Assembly (NCBI GenBank): GCA_027422505.1
Contig: JAPQWV010000637.1
Coordinates: forward strand, 248,001-312,000
Reading direction: 5' to 3'
Origin: Craterostigma plantagineum
Taxonomy: Eukaryota > Streptophyta > Magnoliopsida > Lamiales > Linderniaceae
DNA: 64,000 bases
Part shown: positions 44,094 through 57,204 of the stretch, in pieces
How positions within the stretch are numbered: the stretch's first letter is position 1
Layout: each line of letters begins with the position of its first letter
Notes under the pieces: generated by a model
What the model saw: the letters and a program-made list of their open reading frames with translations, nothing else
Told to the model about the DNA's origin: nothing
The model's database searches: none
Translations under genes and position numbers: made by a program

Positions 44094-47000
44094 TCAACAA
44101 TACCAAACACTCATTCTAAAACAAATGCATCTAGGATGACTCGTAGGAAACAAGATCCAGCCATCAAGTAGGCTTATAGCGCCATTCATGCTTGTTCTCA
44201 CCTAAGATATCCCGTAAAGATCGAATCCCCCAAGCACCTTAGGAGACTATCCAATTGAAAAGATCTTTTCCTCGATCAAGCCTACCAAAGCATTTGTCCG
44301 TGTTGAAATTAATCTTCCTGCCATGTTCAACCCAAATGGGTTCCTAAATCTTCGCCCAAGAAGACAAAAGCCAAAAAGGCAAAGTCTTCTATGAAGGGTA
44401 AACCCAAATCAACCACTTCAAAGATGGTTTGGGTTGCTGAAGTCTCTAATAGTGTAATTTAGGAACTATATCTGAAACTAAAACTAAATTTGCTAATCTG
44501 AGAGGACCCATTTATAAGTGGGTACCTAAAGCTCTCTAATCCGGTTTTGCAGATCCATCATGTGTGGTACCTCAATTCCGGTTGCTCCACAGACATGCCG
44601 AGAAATCAGAAGCTGTTGAGCAACTACCAAGACCGTCTAAATGGAAAAGTCAGATTCGGCAACAATGATTCAGTTCGATTCTTGGCTTCGGAGATATTAT
44701 TCTAAACAATCTGACAATTAAGGATGTCTCCTACGTCGAAGGCCTCCGCCATAACTTGTCAGCATAGGCAAGTTCTGCGACAAAGGTTCCAGGTGGGGTG
44801 GTCTTCCATGCTGACCGGTACAGAATATTGGACAGTCAGGACAAAGAACTCCTCCAAGGACTTCGGATATCAAACCTTTACACGATAAACCTGACGTCCG
44901 TGCGGACCTCGACAGCTGTTTGCCTCATCTCCGAGATTACAATTAAGAGGAACATCTTATGGCATCAACGAATGTTTCTTCTCAACATCAAAGCTCTTCA
45001 ACGCTTCTCAATGAAGAAGTTGGTCCAGGCTACCAACCATAACACTACAAAAAGAGCATCAATGTTCGGCATGCCAACTAGGAAAAATGAAGCGAGCATC
45101 TCATCATGTTAAACTAGTTGCCTCTACTTCACATCCACTGGAACTAATACACATGGACCTCTGTGGACTGATGCAGACACATGCATCAACGGATGCAAGT
45201 ACGTGCTTGTTATTTTCGATGACTTTTCTCGCTACACATGGACGAAGTTCATCCGAACTAAAGATGAGACATGGGACTTGATCGTCAACTTCGTGACCTC
45301 TACTCAGAATTTACTGCAGCAAACTATTCACACCATCCGAATAGAAAATGGAACTGAGTTCAAGAACAAGTATCTCAGTGAATTCTATCAGAAACTTGGG
45401 ATTAGTCAGCAATTCTCAGCCGCAAAGATGCCTCAATAGAACGGGGTCGTCGAAAGGAAGAATTGAACTCTAGTGGAAGCCGCGCGTACGATTCCTTTGG
45501 GCTGAAGCAGTAAATACCGCCTATTTGACTCAGAACAGGGCGGTAGTTCACAAGCGCTTCGATAAGACTCCATACGAGATCATCAACAAGCGGGTACCCA
45601 ATATTTCATTCTTCAAAGTATTCGGGTGCAAGTGCTTTGTGGTGAACGATAGAGAGCAACGCGCTAAGTTCGACCCTAAAGCATTCGAAGTCACTTTCGT
45701 CGGGTATTCTTCTACTTCGAAAGCGTACCTAGTATACATCAAGTCCAATCGAACAACCGAAGAAAGCTACAATGTCACTTTCCAAGAAGTTGTAGATATT
45801 GCTCCAGAGTGCCTCAGTTCAGGACTCGTGCCTAACAAGATGGCTTCTGAATACAATAGTTCAGAAGCCATTTTTACTGGCGTGTTGGCACAAAACCAAC
45901 AGAAGATGGCAACAATTCAAGATTCAACGTCAGAAGAAGCTATGAGACTCGTGTTAGAAGACTTGGACTCTCTCTTTGAGCCCGTATATCAGCTAGACAC
46001 CATCAATATTACACCCTTAGTTGATTCCCCACTCGACGAGGCCGATGTACCAAGCTCTTCACATGTCCCCACCTTACCCGATTCAGAATTACCTCAGAGT
46101 ACTGAAGAACCTACCACGATTGTTGAGGAAGTATCATCGGAATCGCTCAATTAAAGTGCAGATATGGAACTACCTCAATGTAATGAACAATTTGAGATTA
46201 TTGGTAACCTCGGTCCACAAATGGCTGATGCTTCTAGTTCAGTGTTGCCTCATGAGCGCAAGTGGACTCGAGCACATCCGGTTGATCAGATAATAGGCGA
46301 TCCTTCGAGTGGCGTACGGACAAGACGTCAGCACAATCTCTTTAGCTGTTTTTTAAGCCAAAACGAGCTAACCAAGGTAGCAGACGCACTTCAAGACCCA
46401 GATTGGGTAATTGCAATGCAAGACGAGATCAACCAATTGGAATGTCTTCAAGTGTAGACTTTAATACCTCGTCCGCATGGAAAAACTATCATCGGGGCGA
46501 AATGGGTGTTTAAGAACAAAAAGAATGAAGATAGAGAAGTGATCCGAAATAAAGCATACTGGTTGCGAAGGGCTATAACCAACAGGAAGGCATTAACTAC
46601 GACGAGACGTATGCTCGCCCGAATCGAACCCATCCACCTTTTCTAGGCTTATGCAGCCCATAAAGACTTCAAAGTCTACCAAATGGACATTAAGACCGCC
46701 TTTCTCAATGGCGTGTTAAAAGAGGAAGTCTATGTCGCTCAGCCAGAAGGCTTCATTGAGTTAGCAATCCCGATCACGTCTATCGATTGGATAAAGCTCT
46801 CTATGGACTAAAACAAGCCCCATGTGCTTGGTATGATGTCTTGAGCGAATTCCTCATAAAGTCTGGATTCATCCGAGGAACAATCGATAGACGATATCAT
46901 CTTCGGATCAACATCTTTGGATGGCAAGACAAAGACTTGATGGTCGACCAAGTTTATGTAGACGACATCATCTTCGGATCAACAAATCCTCGGCTTTGCA

Positions 47001-47852
47001 AGAGGTTTGGAGAGTTAATGAAGAGCAAGTTTGAAATGAGTCACATGGGAGAGATGCAATTCTTTTTAGGACTCCAGTAATGCAGCTGGATGATGGGATA
47101 TTCATAAGTCAGGCGAAGTATATCAAGGATGTTCTGAAGAAATTCCATCAAGATCAAAGCAAGCCTCTCAGCACTCCTATGTCCTCAAGCTGCAAGTTGG
47201 ATGCCGATCCTACTGGAAAGACGGTCGACATCACACTATATCGCAGCATCATTGGGTCTCTTCTCTATCTCACCTCAACCGACCGAACATCATGATTGCC
47301 ACATGTCTTTGCGCCCGTTTTTAATCCGATCCCAAATAACCTCACATGCTCGCGGTCAAACGGATATCTCAAAGGCACATCCACCTTAGGATTGTGGTAT
47401 CCTAAGGGCACAATTTCAAATTAATTGGCTACACTGACGCTGATTATGCAGGTTGCCGAATGGACAGGAAACGCACTTCCAGTGGCGCTCAGTTTCCAGG
47501 CAAAAAGCTGGTCTACTGGTCATTCAAGAAGCAGAATTGCGTATCAACTTCAACGGCTGAGGCCGAATACGTCGCGGCTGCCAGCTGTGGATGAGGACTC
47601 ACCTTCGCGACTATCGGTACAATCTAAATAATATACCCATTTATAGTGATATCAAAAGTGACATTGCGATAACGTGCAATCCTGTTCACCACTCACGCAC
47701 GAAACACATAGACATTAGATATCACTTTATAAAAGATCACGTAGAAAAAGGTACAACTGATATGTATTTTGTGAACACGGAGTATCAACTAACTGACATT
47801 TTCACCAAGGCATTGATGAAAAACGATTCCAATTTCTTGTCGGAAAATTAGG
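44094..47852 (+). pseudogene. Sirevirus B pol (protease–integrase–RT–RNase H)
   Basis: Protease motif WYLNSGCSTDMP at 44565-44600, with Asn (44574-44576) for the catalytic Asp. Pre-integrase WHQRMFLLNIKALQRF (about 44958). Integrase from about 45087 (LIHMDLCGL, FDDFSRYTWTKF, IRIENGTEFKNK with IEN where SDN is usual, then stop in the NGVVERKN region near 45437). Linker with FGCKCFVVND and [56 protein letters not shown] at 46955-46966, HMGEMQFFLGLQ then TAA. RNase H: TDADYAG-like (about 47430), AEAEYVAA-like (about 47555), then KHIDIRYHFIKDHVEKGTTD … LTDIFTKAL. Many frame changes. Confidence 0.85.
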
Positions 47853-47971
47853 CATATTGAATCTTCCGTAATATGTGCTTTGCGTGCTCTAATGTGCTTT
47901 CATGTGTTCTATTCTGTGTTTTGCGTACCTAAATGCTATACTTTGCGTGATACTTACATTAATAATAAAAT

Positions 47972-50276
47972 AAAATCCAAGGCCATGCATACAATCCATG
48001 GATACAAGGATATTTGCTCAGTGTAGAGGATCAGCTTCAGATCATTCAAGGCGTCACTGCTGCAGAAATTTCCAAGGCCATGCATACAATCCATGAGGAC
48101 TCAGCCCCTGGCCCGGATGGATATGGAAGTGGTTTCTTCAAAAAGACATGGGATGTAACTGGACATGATGTGATTGAGGCTGTGGGGAATTCTTCAAAAC
48201 ATGACGGATGCTTAAGGAAGTGAACGGTACATCCTTAACTCTAATACCAAAGGTAGATAATCCGGCTACAGCTGCTGACCTTCGGCCTATAGCTTGCTGT
48301 AATGTAGTGTATAAGTGCATCTCGAAGCTTTTATGCAATAGAATTAAAGAAGTCCTCCATAGGATTGTCAATGACAATCAAAGTGCTTTTGTTCAAGGGC
48401 GGTCTATTGTACATAATATCTTGATTAGTCAAGATCTTCTAAAATTGTACAATAGGAAAAATGCTTCTGCAAGGTGTCTAATGAAGATTGATTTATGAAA
48501 AGCGTATGACATGGTTTCATGGGAATTCATTAGAAAGTGGATGACCCAGCTTCGATTTCCCCCTAAGTTTGTTAAATGGATAATGGAGTGCATAACAACT
48601 ACCTCATTCTCCATTTCTCTTAACGGCCAAGATGGACCAGTGTTTAAAGGGCAAAGAGGATTACGACAGGGTGACCCACTCTCTCCTCTAGTCTTTGTTA
48701 TTGTCATGGAGTACCTAACTAGAAAGTTTCTATTGGAATCAAACCACAAGGATTTCAGATTTCATCCCATGTTCAAAGAGCTGAGGCTTGTGAACTTGTG
48801 TTTTGCTGATGATTTATTGGTGTTCTGCAAAGGTAACCTTGGGTCTGTGAGTGTTGTCAAAGCTGTGCTAATGCATTTTCATGAGACTGCAGGGTTGCAA
48901 GCTAATCCCAGCAAATCTAATATATATTGTGCTGGAGTTACATGAAGAATTTATGATGAGCTACAGCTTATTTCTGGATTCCAGAAAGGCTCGTTCCCAA
49001 TGAAGTACCTTGGAGTGCCAATTCTACCCACGAAATGGAACAAAACCACGTGCCAGAGCTTGGTGGACAAAATAGCTTGTCGAATTAAGCATTGGTCCTC
49101 GAGGCATCTTTCTTATGCAGGAAGGACTTGCTTGATTAATTCTGTATTGTTGTCTTGCCATGGATTCTGGGGAAGCATGTTCTTGTTGCCTAAGTCTGTT
49201 CTTAAAAGGGTGGATCAATTGTGTAGGGAATATCTATGGAATGGTAAGATAGGGGGCAACTACAATGCACTGGTGAGATGGGACATAGTATGTAAATCCA
49301 AGTCTTCGGGAGGTCTCAATATCAAGAACTGTGAGAGAGTGCCTTACTTGGGAATCAAATTTGGGACTTAGCTTCTAAAGCGGACAAATTATGGGTCCGT
49401 TGGATGAATGGGGTCTATCTAAGAAATGGTGATTTCTGGAGTCATCAACCCCCTTCGGATAGCTTTTGGTTTTGGCGAAAAATTAACAAGATTAAACTGT
49501 TATTTCAAGGGGGATACCAGAAGGGTACTTGGATACGTACAAAGAATGGAAAGTATACTACTACATCAGGCTATGTTTTGCTGATGGGAGAAGACAACCA
49601 TTGGAATCCCTGCTCGATCATATGGAATAGGATGAATGCACCAAACTATAGCTTTATTATGTGGCTTGCCTTTTGGAAGAGACTATTAACATTTGATAGG
49701 ATTCGGGCTTGGAACATTGACGTGAGGAATGCAACCTGCCGGCTATGTGACCGGGATGGGGAAACTATTTCACATATTATCTTTAAATGTGACTATAGTA
49801 GGCAGGTTATTGGGGATCTCGTAGCATGGATGCAGACAGATCCTGCCCCAATACAATTTGAGGCCTGGAGATATTGGATGTTATCCATGTCTAGGAGGAG
49901 GTGCGCGCGATATCGGATCGAGGCTGTATACTTCATTTGGAAGGAGCGTAACTACAAGGTCCATGAGCCTGACAAAGTAAAGAGGCTGCCTGGCAAGGTG
50001 GCGAAGGATGTTAGTAGAGATCTTTGCTGGCGTATTCCCGTCTGCTGTAGATCCCTTAAGTCAGCCAAGGACAGGACCTTCCTTAACTATATATGTTGTA
50101 ATGCCTTGGCTTAATTGTGGTTAATTGTGGTTAATTGTGGTGAATGTGTGTAGGAATAGATGAGACTGTCTTAGAAATGAGTCAGGTGTGAGTTGGATGT
50201 GAAGCGTGAACTACGATGATGTACTAATTTCTATGTGGTAATGAATTTATCCTTACCAAAATAAAAAAAAATCCAA
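47972..50276 (+). mobile_element. 5'-truncated LINE inserted after pol of Sirevirus B
   Basis: A LINE RT segment runs in plus orientation and ends in an A-rich tail (aaaataaaaaaaa, 50258-50270). Possible target duplication aaaatccaa at 47972-47980 and 50268-50276. The 5' end shows a direct repeat of 25 bp (47976-48000 and 48071-48095). Endonuclease and ORF1 are missing. Confidence 0.75.
48014..50114 (+). pseudogene. LINE reverse transcriptase and zinc-binding C-terminus
   Basis: RT blocks in order: ISKAMHTIHEDSAPGPDGYG; TSLTLIPKVDNPATAADLRP, IACCNVVYKCISKLLCNRIK; NQSAFVQGRSIVHNIL; KIDL then TGA (48496-48498) then KAYDMVSWEF; GLRQGDPLSPLVFVIVMEYL; FADD at 48802-48813; KYLGVPILPTKWN thumb. The C-terminal region is in a new frame at 49404 (FWFWRKINKIKL…) with CRLCDRDGETISHIIFKC zinc-binding motif and end at TAA 50112-50114. 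Few lesions (TGA 48496, a frame change near 48200, TGA near 48943, TAG near 49369), so it is younger than the LINE at 11.6-13.5 kb. Confidence 0.88.
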
Positions 50277-53200
50277 AAATATTATACATATACTTATAAT
50301 ATTAGGGGAATGACGATATCTTTAGGATGCTCGATATAGTCTAGATTTTCCCTGATATGCGACAGGTTAATTGCTTAATTTTGTCAGTCCAAGTCGCATT
50401 CTTTTGTCTAAAGGTCATTAGTTTGTTCCATTAGACACAAAGCCACTTCATATAAGTGAGGATTCTAGCCTTCCTATTTTTCTTTCTACGAATTTATTCT
50501 TGAGCGAGGCACACATCAATTGCTTGTCTTAACTAGTGAATCTTGGCCTCATACTCGCCTTGCGTTAGATCATTAGGAAAATGATTAGGCACTTAGGAAA
50601 TTCATCACTTGGCCATATGTAAATTTCAATCCTTTGAGATAGCCTTGTGTCATCGATTTTGAGCCTTCTCTGAATACCTTATCTTCATTTGAATCCCCTT
50701 TCGAGCCTTCAACCTCCTATCTAACTCTTCGGCAGGATATTCAGACGAGAAAAGAGGGGAGAAAAAGATGACAAAAGAATGCGGAAAACACACACGAGGA
50801 ATGCTCAACGCACAAAAAGCAGCTCAAAAGAACCTGCCCTCATAATTATTGAGATCTTTTAGAAATCATAAGAAGAGGGGCATGGATCTTGCTGTGAACT
50901 TCTCCATCGATAATCTCGTACGCTCGTCAGAACGGCTGGAAAGAGGAGCACCACGAAGTGAACTTCTCCAACGATAGTCCGGTCTTATATCGGGAAATGA
51001 GAACAAGAGCATGGCCTTGGGTTCGAATTCCATAACTGTGAACTTCTTCAAATCGATAATCTCTGAAACCTCCTAAGGGATTAAGAGAAAATGAGCACGG
51101 TATCGGTTGAGAACCAACAAGAAGAACTTCGTCTTAGATAATCTCTTAGCCTCGTAGAGAAGCGGGGCTTCAGCTTGAGCAAGTGTAGGCAGATACGAAA
51201 AATTAAAAGGATGAAAATGACAACAGAAGATACGAAAAGAGAAATGCCAATGAAGGAGAGAGACTAAAGAAAAGGAAGAAGAAGACTCTAAGTCCACAAT
51301 CCCAAAATGTTCCTTCCCTTCTAAGTCAGAGCCAAATTAAAATCCTTCAAAGTCCCTTTGATTCCATATCGACGGTCTTTTGCATAGGTGAAATGAATGA
51401 AAGCGCATCGATCACAGGTAAATTGACTTAATATTGCTTGTGTTGGCTTGAGTGATATAAATATAAAAATCCCAAGGTAAAAATAATAGAGCGCTAGAGC
51501 AAACCTAGTGAGAGTTGTCGAAACGGGTCATTTTATGAACTGAGGACTCTAGTTTGACGACATGACTTGACGGCATAATATCTTTCAAGTGTTGTGAAAC
51601 TTTAGGCGTGACGGTGATCTAAGCAAAATAATCTGACCCCATACTATTAATAATATTAGTATACATAAGGAAATTTAAAAATATATATATAATATGCATA
51701 TTAATAAATATATACAAATATATATATAATATATATATATGTTTGTTATATTTTTAACTTGTTCAATAAAAAAAAAATTAGAATTCGCAAATTTTGATAT
51801 GCAATCTGATTTTGCATCTACTCTGAATTGATTAAATGCGATTATTTGTTCTTGCTCATATCCTCGCGCAGAATTATAATTACATGATTAGGGGACCACG
51901 TATCCCGGATAAATTGTCTATATTGCGTGTTACTGATTTGGCACTTGATTTGAATTACATGTTAAATCAATTTCGGTGGAATATTTGAGGGGGAGCATTT
52001 ACAAAATTTATGCCTTGAGCTGCAAATATTTTTGATGACCTTTTTCTAAGTGTGGCAGAAAATTCAGTTCTGATCCTTGTATAACGCACTTCAACGAGGA
52101 GGATATTTTGATCGTTAACGTGTTTTATGGATTTGAACTTAACAGATTTTCTTAAAAAAAAATTAGGGGGCGCATGATTAGAAAAATTGCTTCCAAATTA
52201 ACTCTAATATTCTCGACATTTTTGCTCTAAGTATTGCAGATTTTCAAAATTCAACTACGGAGCCAGATGTCACCATTCAAAATTACAGGGAGTTAATTGC
52301 ATTTATTTTCATACTTAGGAGGAGCAATAATGTGGTTTTTAAATGAACTAGGGTTAATTTGAAAACTTAGGAAAAATTACATTCGAAAAGCTGGATAATT
52401 TGCGATCTTAAGTTTCTCGAGCGTAAAACAATGATGGGCTTTAAATCGCTGAGTCTCGAAACGTCTAATCAGCCCACATAAACGAAATTAATGTTTGCAG
52501 TCGAAAATCCCTAAATACACGCAAAAACCCTCAATCGCAAAATTCAACAGTCGAAAATTTTTCTCTCGCGCAAAACCTTTGTCAAAAAGACGAAACCAAA
52601 ATCTTTCAAAATGCTTAATCCTTCACAGATTTCGTCTTTTAAGGTAGATTCGACATTCTCTAGGCGATTGCGTGTCTTTAAACTCCGTTAACACCTATAT
52701 TCTGTGATTTTTCGCTTGATTCATTTAGAAATTTTCGCCTGTGTTGCATATGAAAACTGGAAATGTCTGTTCGCAGAGATGAAGACCTGTTTAAATGATT
52801 ATCTGGGTTAATATCTGCAAATTTCGATAGTTCTGGAGTTTTTGTTCAATCTGGTAGTGTAGATTTTCGATAATCTGTGACTTAAATTCAAAATCTGGGT
52901 TTCGACTTAAATAGGGTTTTGAATGTTTAAAGCAGTCAAAGATTTTTATCGATCGCAAACAGTGTCAATTGGATTTAGATTGATTGAGTTACTGTTTGCA
53001 TCGTATAAGATTTTCCATCGCTAAATTTTTTACTCAGTTGCTGAGATAATTGACGCAGATCGGAAACTACTTAATACCGAGAATCCATTTAGAATTTTAT
53101 GCGAGCGAAAAATTAACGAGTGGAATAGTCAAAATATGTGAAGGTATTACGAGCGCAAAACTTACCATAAAAATTGTACTTTCGATTTCAGTTTTCTTTC

Positions 53201-53628
53201 GGTAGTAAATTTTGGCTACAGTAACACATATAACGTGCAACACTTAGTAAATTTTTCTAAGTCTTTTACACTGTAGCGCATCTGACGAATAAAATTTATC
53301 GATCGAAAATTTAAGCGGAGATTTTATCCAGAAATCAGCATTTAGGAAACTAAAATGAACTCTTCGCGCGAAAGAACTTCATGGAGTGAATAGTGGTGTT
53401 CAACACATAGCATATTTTTTACTGAACTTACATATATCTTATACATAAATGTCGAAATGTCATTATGTCCTAAATATTCACTTTGTATGACCTATGTGCG
53501 GGTTACTTATTTGAATTACAAATTCATCAAACATGCAATGAAATGATAGACTATTATGGGTTGATAAAATAAATTTTCGACTGAATTTAATTTTTAACTA
53601 ATGAGCTTTCTTATTTCTTACTTTTCAA
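50277..53628 (+). other. Sirevirus B spacer between pol and the post-pol ORF
   Basis: Non-coding in my reading. The segment 51080-51660 is repeated directly at about 57470-58036 (fragment D) and its end in reverse at 63900-64000 (copy C). A (TA)n-rich patch lies at 51680-51740. Purine-rich gaggggGAGC (51987-51996), attaggggg (about 52162) and ttaggaggagc (about 52315) resemble the repeated polypurine motifs described for Sireviruses; the matching motifs appear reversed in copy C. Confidence 0.6.
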
Positions 53629-56600
53629 ATGGACTGATATCCAGCTTACAACCACATTGACGACCACAATTTATATCTTAAGGTCCAGGACAAGAACTTC
53701 TAGCTCGACCTGACCACCTTTCGGTGTCCAGACGAGATCATAGTGTCCATACTACAAGGCCATCCCCTCCGACATGCGCTCACGGTGACGGCCTCAGTAC
53801 TGATAGTTTTGAGGAAGAATCAAGAGTCACGTAGTTGACGGCACCTACCGATTACTTGGGACGGGGCACATCAGCTTCGGCAAGGATGGTTTGGCCTCGT
53901 CCCGGATCTACCTTTCAGCCCCAACTACGACCCTCTGCCTACGGATGCAGAGATGGTGTGTGACTTCCTCTAAATGGGATACTGTCCGCTGCTCACCAAG
54001 CTCGCACAAGTTCAGAGCAACGACATCCTGCATCCTTGGAAGACACTTTTTGGAATCATCAATAAGTGTCTGTCGCCAAAGCACGCCGGCTTCGACAAAG
54101 GCAACGGCAACATTCTCCGTATCTTCCACGAAATTACGTTCTCGCGGAATTACGATTTCAATCAACTGATCTAGAACGATCTAGCAGAACAGTCAGACAG
54201 CAAGAGAACAAGCGCTCAAAGAATGTCATGTATGCATGGTGGTTCAACGTGATCATTGCCCAACTCATGGAATCTCACGAGAATATTCCTCGGCTGCCTC
54301 CTGGAGGAACTACCAGCCATCAAGACTAAAGTTCTTTCACAACCCAAAGCTACTCCGTCTTGCCGACCCCTCGGGAGACGAATACCGATGCTACTGCCGA
54401 AAGAATCATCTTACAGAAGAGATGATTCGAGGGCCCCCGACACACTTCGATGTGAGCCCTCATCAATAACAACCAAGTCCTGAGGCTGAGATGATTAATG
54501 TTGTCACCAAGGAACTTGAACTGGAGCCCCCAATTCAAGAAGTTCAACTGCCAGATCTAGATGCCACGCTGATCGACGAAGTGGCCCATGAGCTGGAAGT
54601 TGAAGCCCAAGTTCTGAAGCTCCAAGCAGAAGTGCCCATTCATGTTGGCGTGTTCCAAGGATCTATTGAGGAGATTCTTCAACAGGAAGCACAGCCCGAA
54701 GCAGAAAAGGGGCACAGTCCACTACCACAGGCTACAACGCCTGAGACCGAAACTCTGATCTCAACGATTCAACCCAACGAGCCTCTAGTGACAGCCAAAC
54801 CCATGAGGAAGTAGCACGTGATCTCTCTCCTCATACAACTACCCCATCAGACACCGAGTCAAACGAGGAAATTCGCTTGATAAGACGGCCTCCAACACGA
54901 CAAATCACCTTAGTCGAGCCCGTCTTAGAAGCTGTCATAACTACGTCAGACCCGATGCCGGTTATCATTCCAGTGGCTACAGATCCCTCATCGCTCAATC
55001 TTGAGCCGTAGCACGACCCCTCAACGTCCGTCGTGGCCGAGGTTCAGAAATCACGCACTCCCGGCCATGACCTCCTAAGGTCTGATACGCAAGTTTAGTC
55101 AGAGCTTGCAACAACACCCTTAGATGCAAATCTTTTAAATTCAAATCGAGGATTGGATGGAGTCTCGACATGTCACAACCTCAAGTGACGACGAGCCAAC
55201 CTGATGAGATAGTCATCACTCAAGGGTTGTTAACAGGCGACATCAGTCTACCTGGTCCATCATCAACACATGCGTCTGCCCCTCTGTGACTGAACCGCAA
55301 TTCCACACAGCCCTCTCTGCAACCATCAAATCTCTTGAAGACAAAATGATGGAGAGAGTGCTAGCAGCCATCGAGACGTCCCGCCGTGACACCGGGAAAG
55401 CACCCGTCTTAGAGGGCCCTTCAGGACAAGCTAACCTCACACCCCCACAACCCACACCCACCGAACCTCTCATAAACTCATCCATCCTCATCAACCCATA
55501 CACAATACCCATCATAGAACTCCACGACATCCTACCGCCCGTCTCATAGGCCTTCCCATCTGGACGCCTCAAGAATAATCGCTATACAGGCGTCTGGTGG
55601 ATCATCCTGAGCCACCTACTCAATCCTGCCGAGGCCAAAGCTCTTGCATAAGACCCCGACATGACGATCCCGATGATCAAGATCGTCATGAGGGGGAGAA
55701 GAGGCCTAGGGCATCATCGAGTGGCCAAGGAGAAGGTCAAGGACATGGTTTGGGCGAAAACGCAGACAAACGCTGGAGTCATTGAAACCTAACCCACTAC
55801 TACCCAAACTACCACCACCACGCACCGCACCACCCAAACTCTAACCCAAATTGAACCTCCAACCTTTCACCTAAGGACGCCTCCTACCTCCACCGACTTT
55901 CACAAGCCCATTGCTTCCGGAAGAAGAAGCAAGTGCCGCCATGCTTGTAGCCTTGGCACAAACTCAAGCAACTCCAAGATCGATCGCTCCACACCAATCG
56001 GAAACATCTGGACATGGTGTCAACCCACACGAGTTCCTCGACAAATACATATTCGAAGGACAGTGGATGACCAACACTATGCCCGATGAGCATCAAAGAC
56101 AACGACTCAAGGACGTTCGACACTTCCTACAACAATCTTCGGTCGACCTAGTCTTGATAGAAGACCAAGAACTTCAAGAAGGTGACGATCATGACCAAAT
56201 TTCCTCAAGGCTTCCAGAATTAATTGCGCAACGAGCAGATTCCCCTACAAGACAAATGTCAGGGACCGTTCGAATAGACACGCCATGGGAAAACATTAGG
56301 ATTGAAATCCCATTCCTTGAAGAAGTTCGTCAACATATATCGAGGTCACCGAACAAAGTCAAGCGGTTGAACGAGTTCGAGCTCAGAGGCATCTCTCATT
56401 GGGAACAGCAGAAGAGGATGACATATCTTTGGATGCTAACCCAACTTGGACCTGATGTGAGGTTGGGGATTCCAAAAGAACGATTGAAGAGTCGTTTTAA
56501 GGAATTATCCCCAGCTGCTAAGCGACTAGTGCACGAAAGACGGTCTTCCAACTCCATTCTATCTCATAGGGCGGATAGACAGAACTCAAGAAGAGCTAAG

Positions 56601-57204
56601 AGAGAGCGACCTACCTTACCTCCCTGCCGAGGAGGTGTACCGTCTCTACCAGCTATACGTGGAGAAGTACAAGGGTCCTCAAGGCTTCATGAATAAGGAA
56701 GGACTCGAGGGACTCAACCGGTTTGATGATGCACCAGGTCAAGTACCATGCTGCACACGACCTTCAGATGGCTCTGGAGAGCAATATGAAGAATGTTAAC
56801 ATAACCGCTCGCTCAACAAAGGACCTGAGATCGAAGGGCTTTGCAACAATCACGTGCACATAAGCTGGGTCTTAGGAATCACCTATCACAATCCAATTGC
56901 CAAGAAGAACAGGTTGATGCTGAAGACTGAGATACACAAATTCTGTGACGGGACGCTCAAGGTCATCATGAAGAACATAGAGAAGAGATGGGAAGAAATC
57001 AATCGAGAGATCATGCTGAAGTACACAGGTTCGTGAGAGAGCAAACCGTTTCTGAGGGAATTACTTGAAGCCATCGAGGAGCGCTTGGAGCTGAGAGACA
57101 CACTAAGGAACGAGCATGCGCTGGGCTTGCGCAGGTCATATTACGCCCGACGAGGACAGATAGTGCGGAAGAGCAATCAAGCGCAAAGGGGGGAGAATGT
57201 ATAA
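53629..57204 (+). pseudogene. Sirevirus B post-pol ORF ('env-like' by position)
   Basis: The ATG at 53629 is followed at once by TGA, then by the same domain as in copy C (YPAYNHIDDHNLYLKV, FRCPDEIIVSILQGHPLRHA). Blocks in order: a plant transposon-protein-like domain (PLLTKLAQVQSNDILHPWKT, FGIINKCLSPKHAGFDKGN); a middle part rich in Pro, Gln and Glu with an EEASAAMLVALAQTQAT segment (about 55911); a conserved C-terminal block (FLDKYIFEGQWM, GTVRIDTPWENIRIEIPFLE, RMTYLWMLTQLGPDVRLG); and a basic end. Read through, the last frame ends at TAA 57202-57204, inside the LTR. I see no signal peptide or membrane helix, so an envelope role is not supported by sequence. Many stops and shifts. Confidence 0.7.
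57185..57197 (+). promoter_or_regulatory. Polypurine tract of Sirevirus B
   Basis: aaaggggggagaa lies directly against the 3' LTR start (TGTATAAT at 57198), the expected position of the plus-strand primer. It is also coding for the end of the post-pol ORF. Confidence 0.85.
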
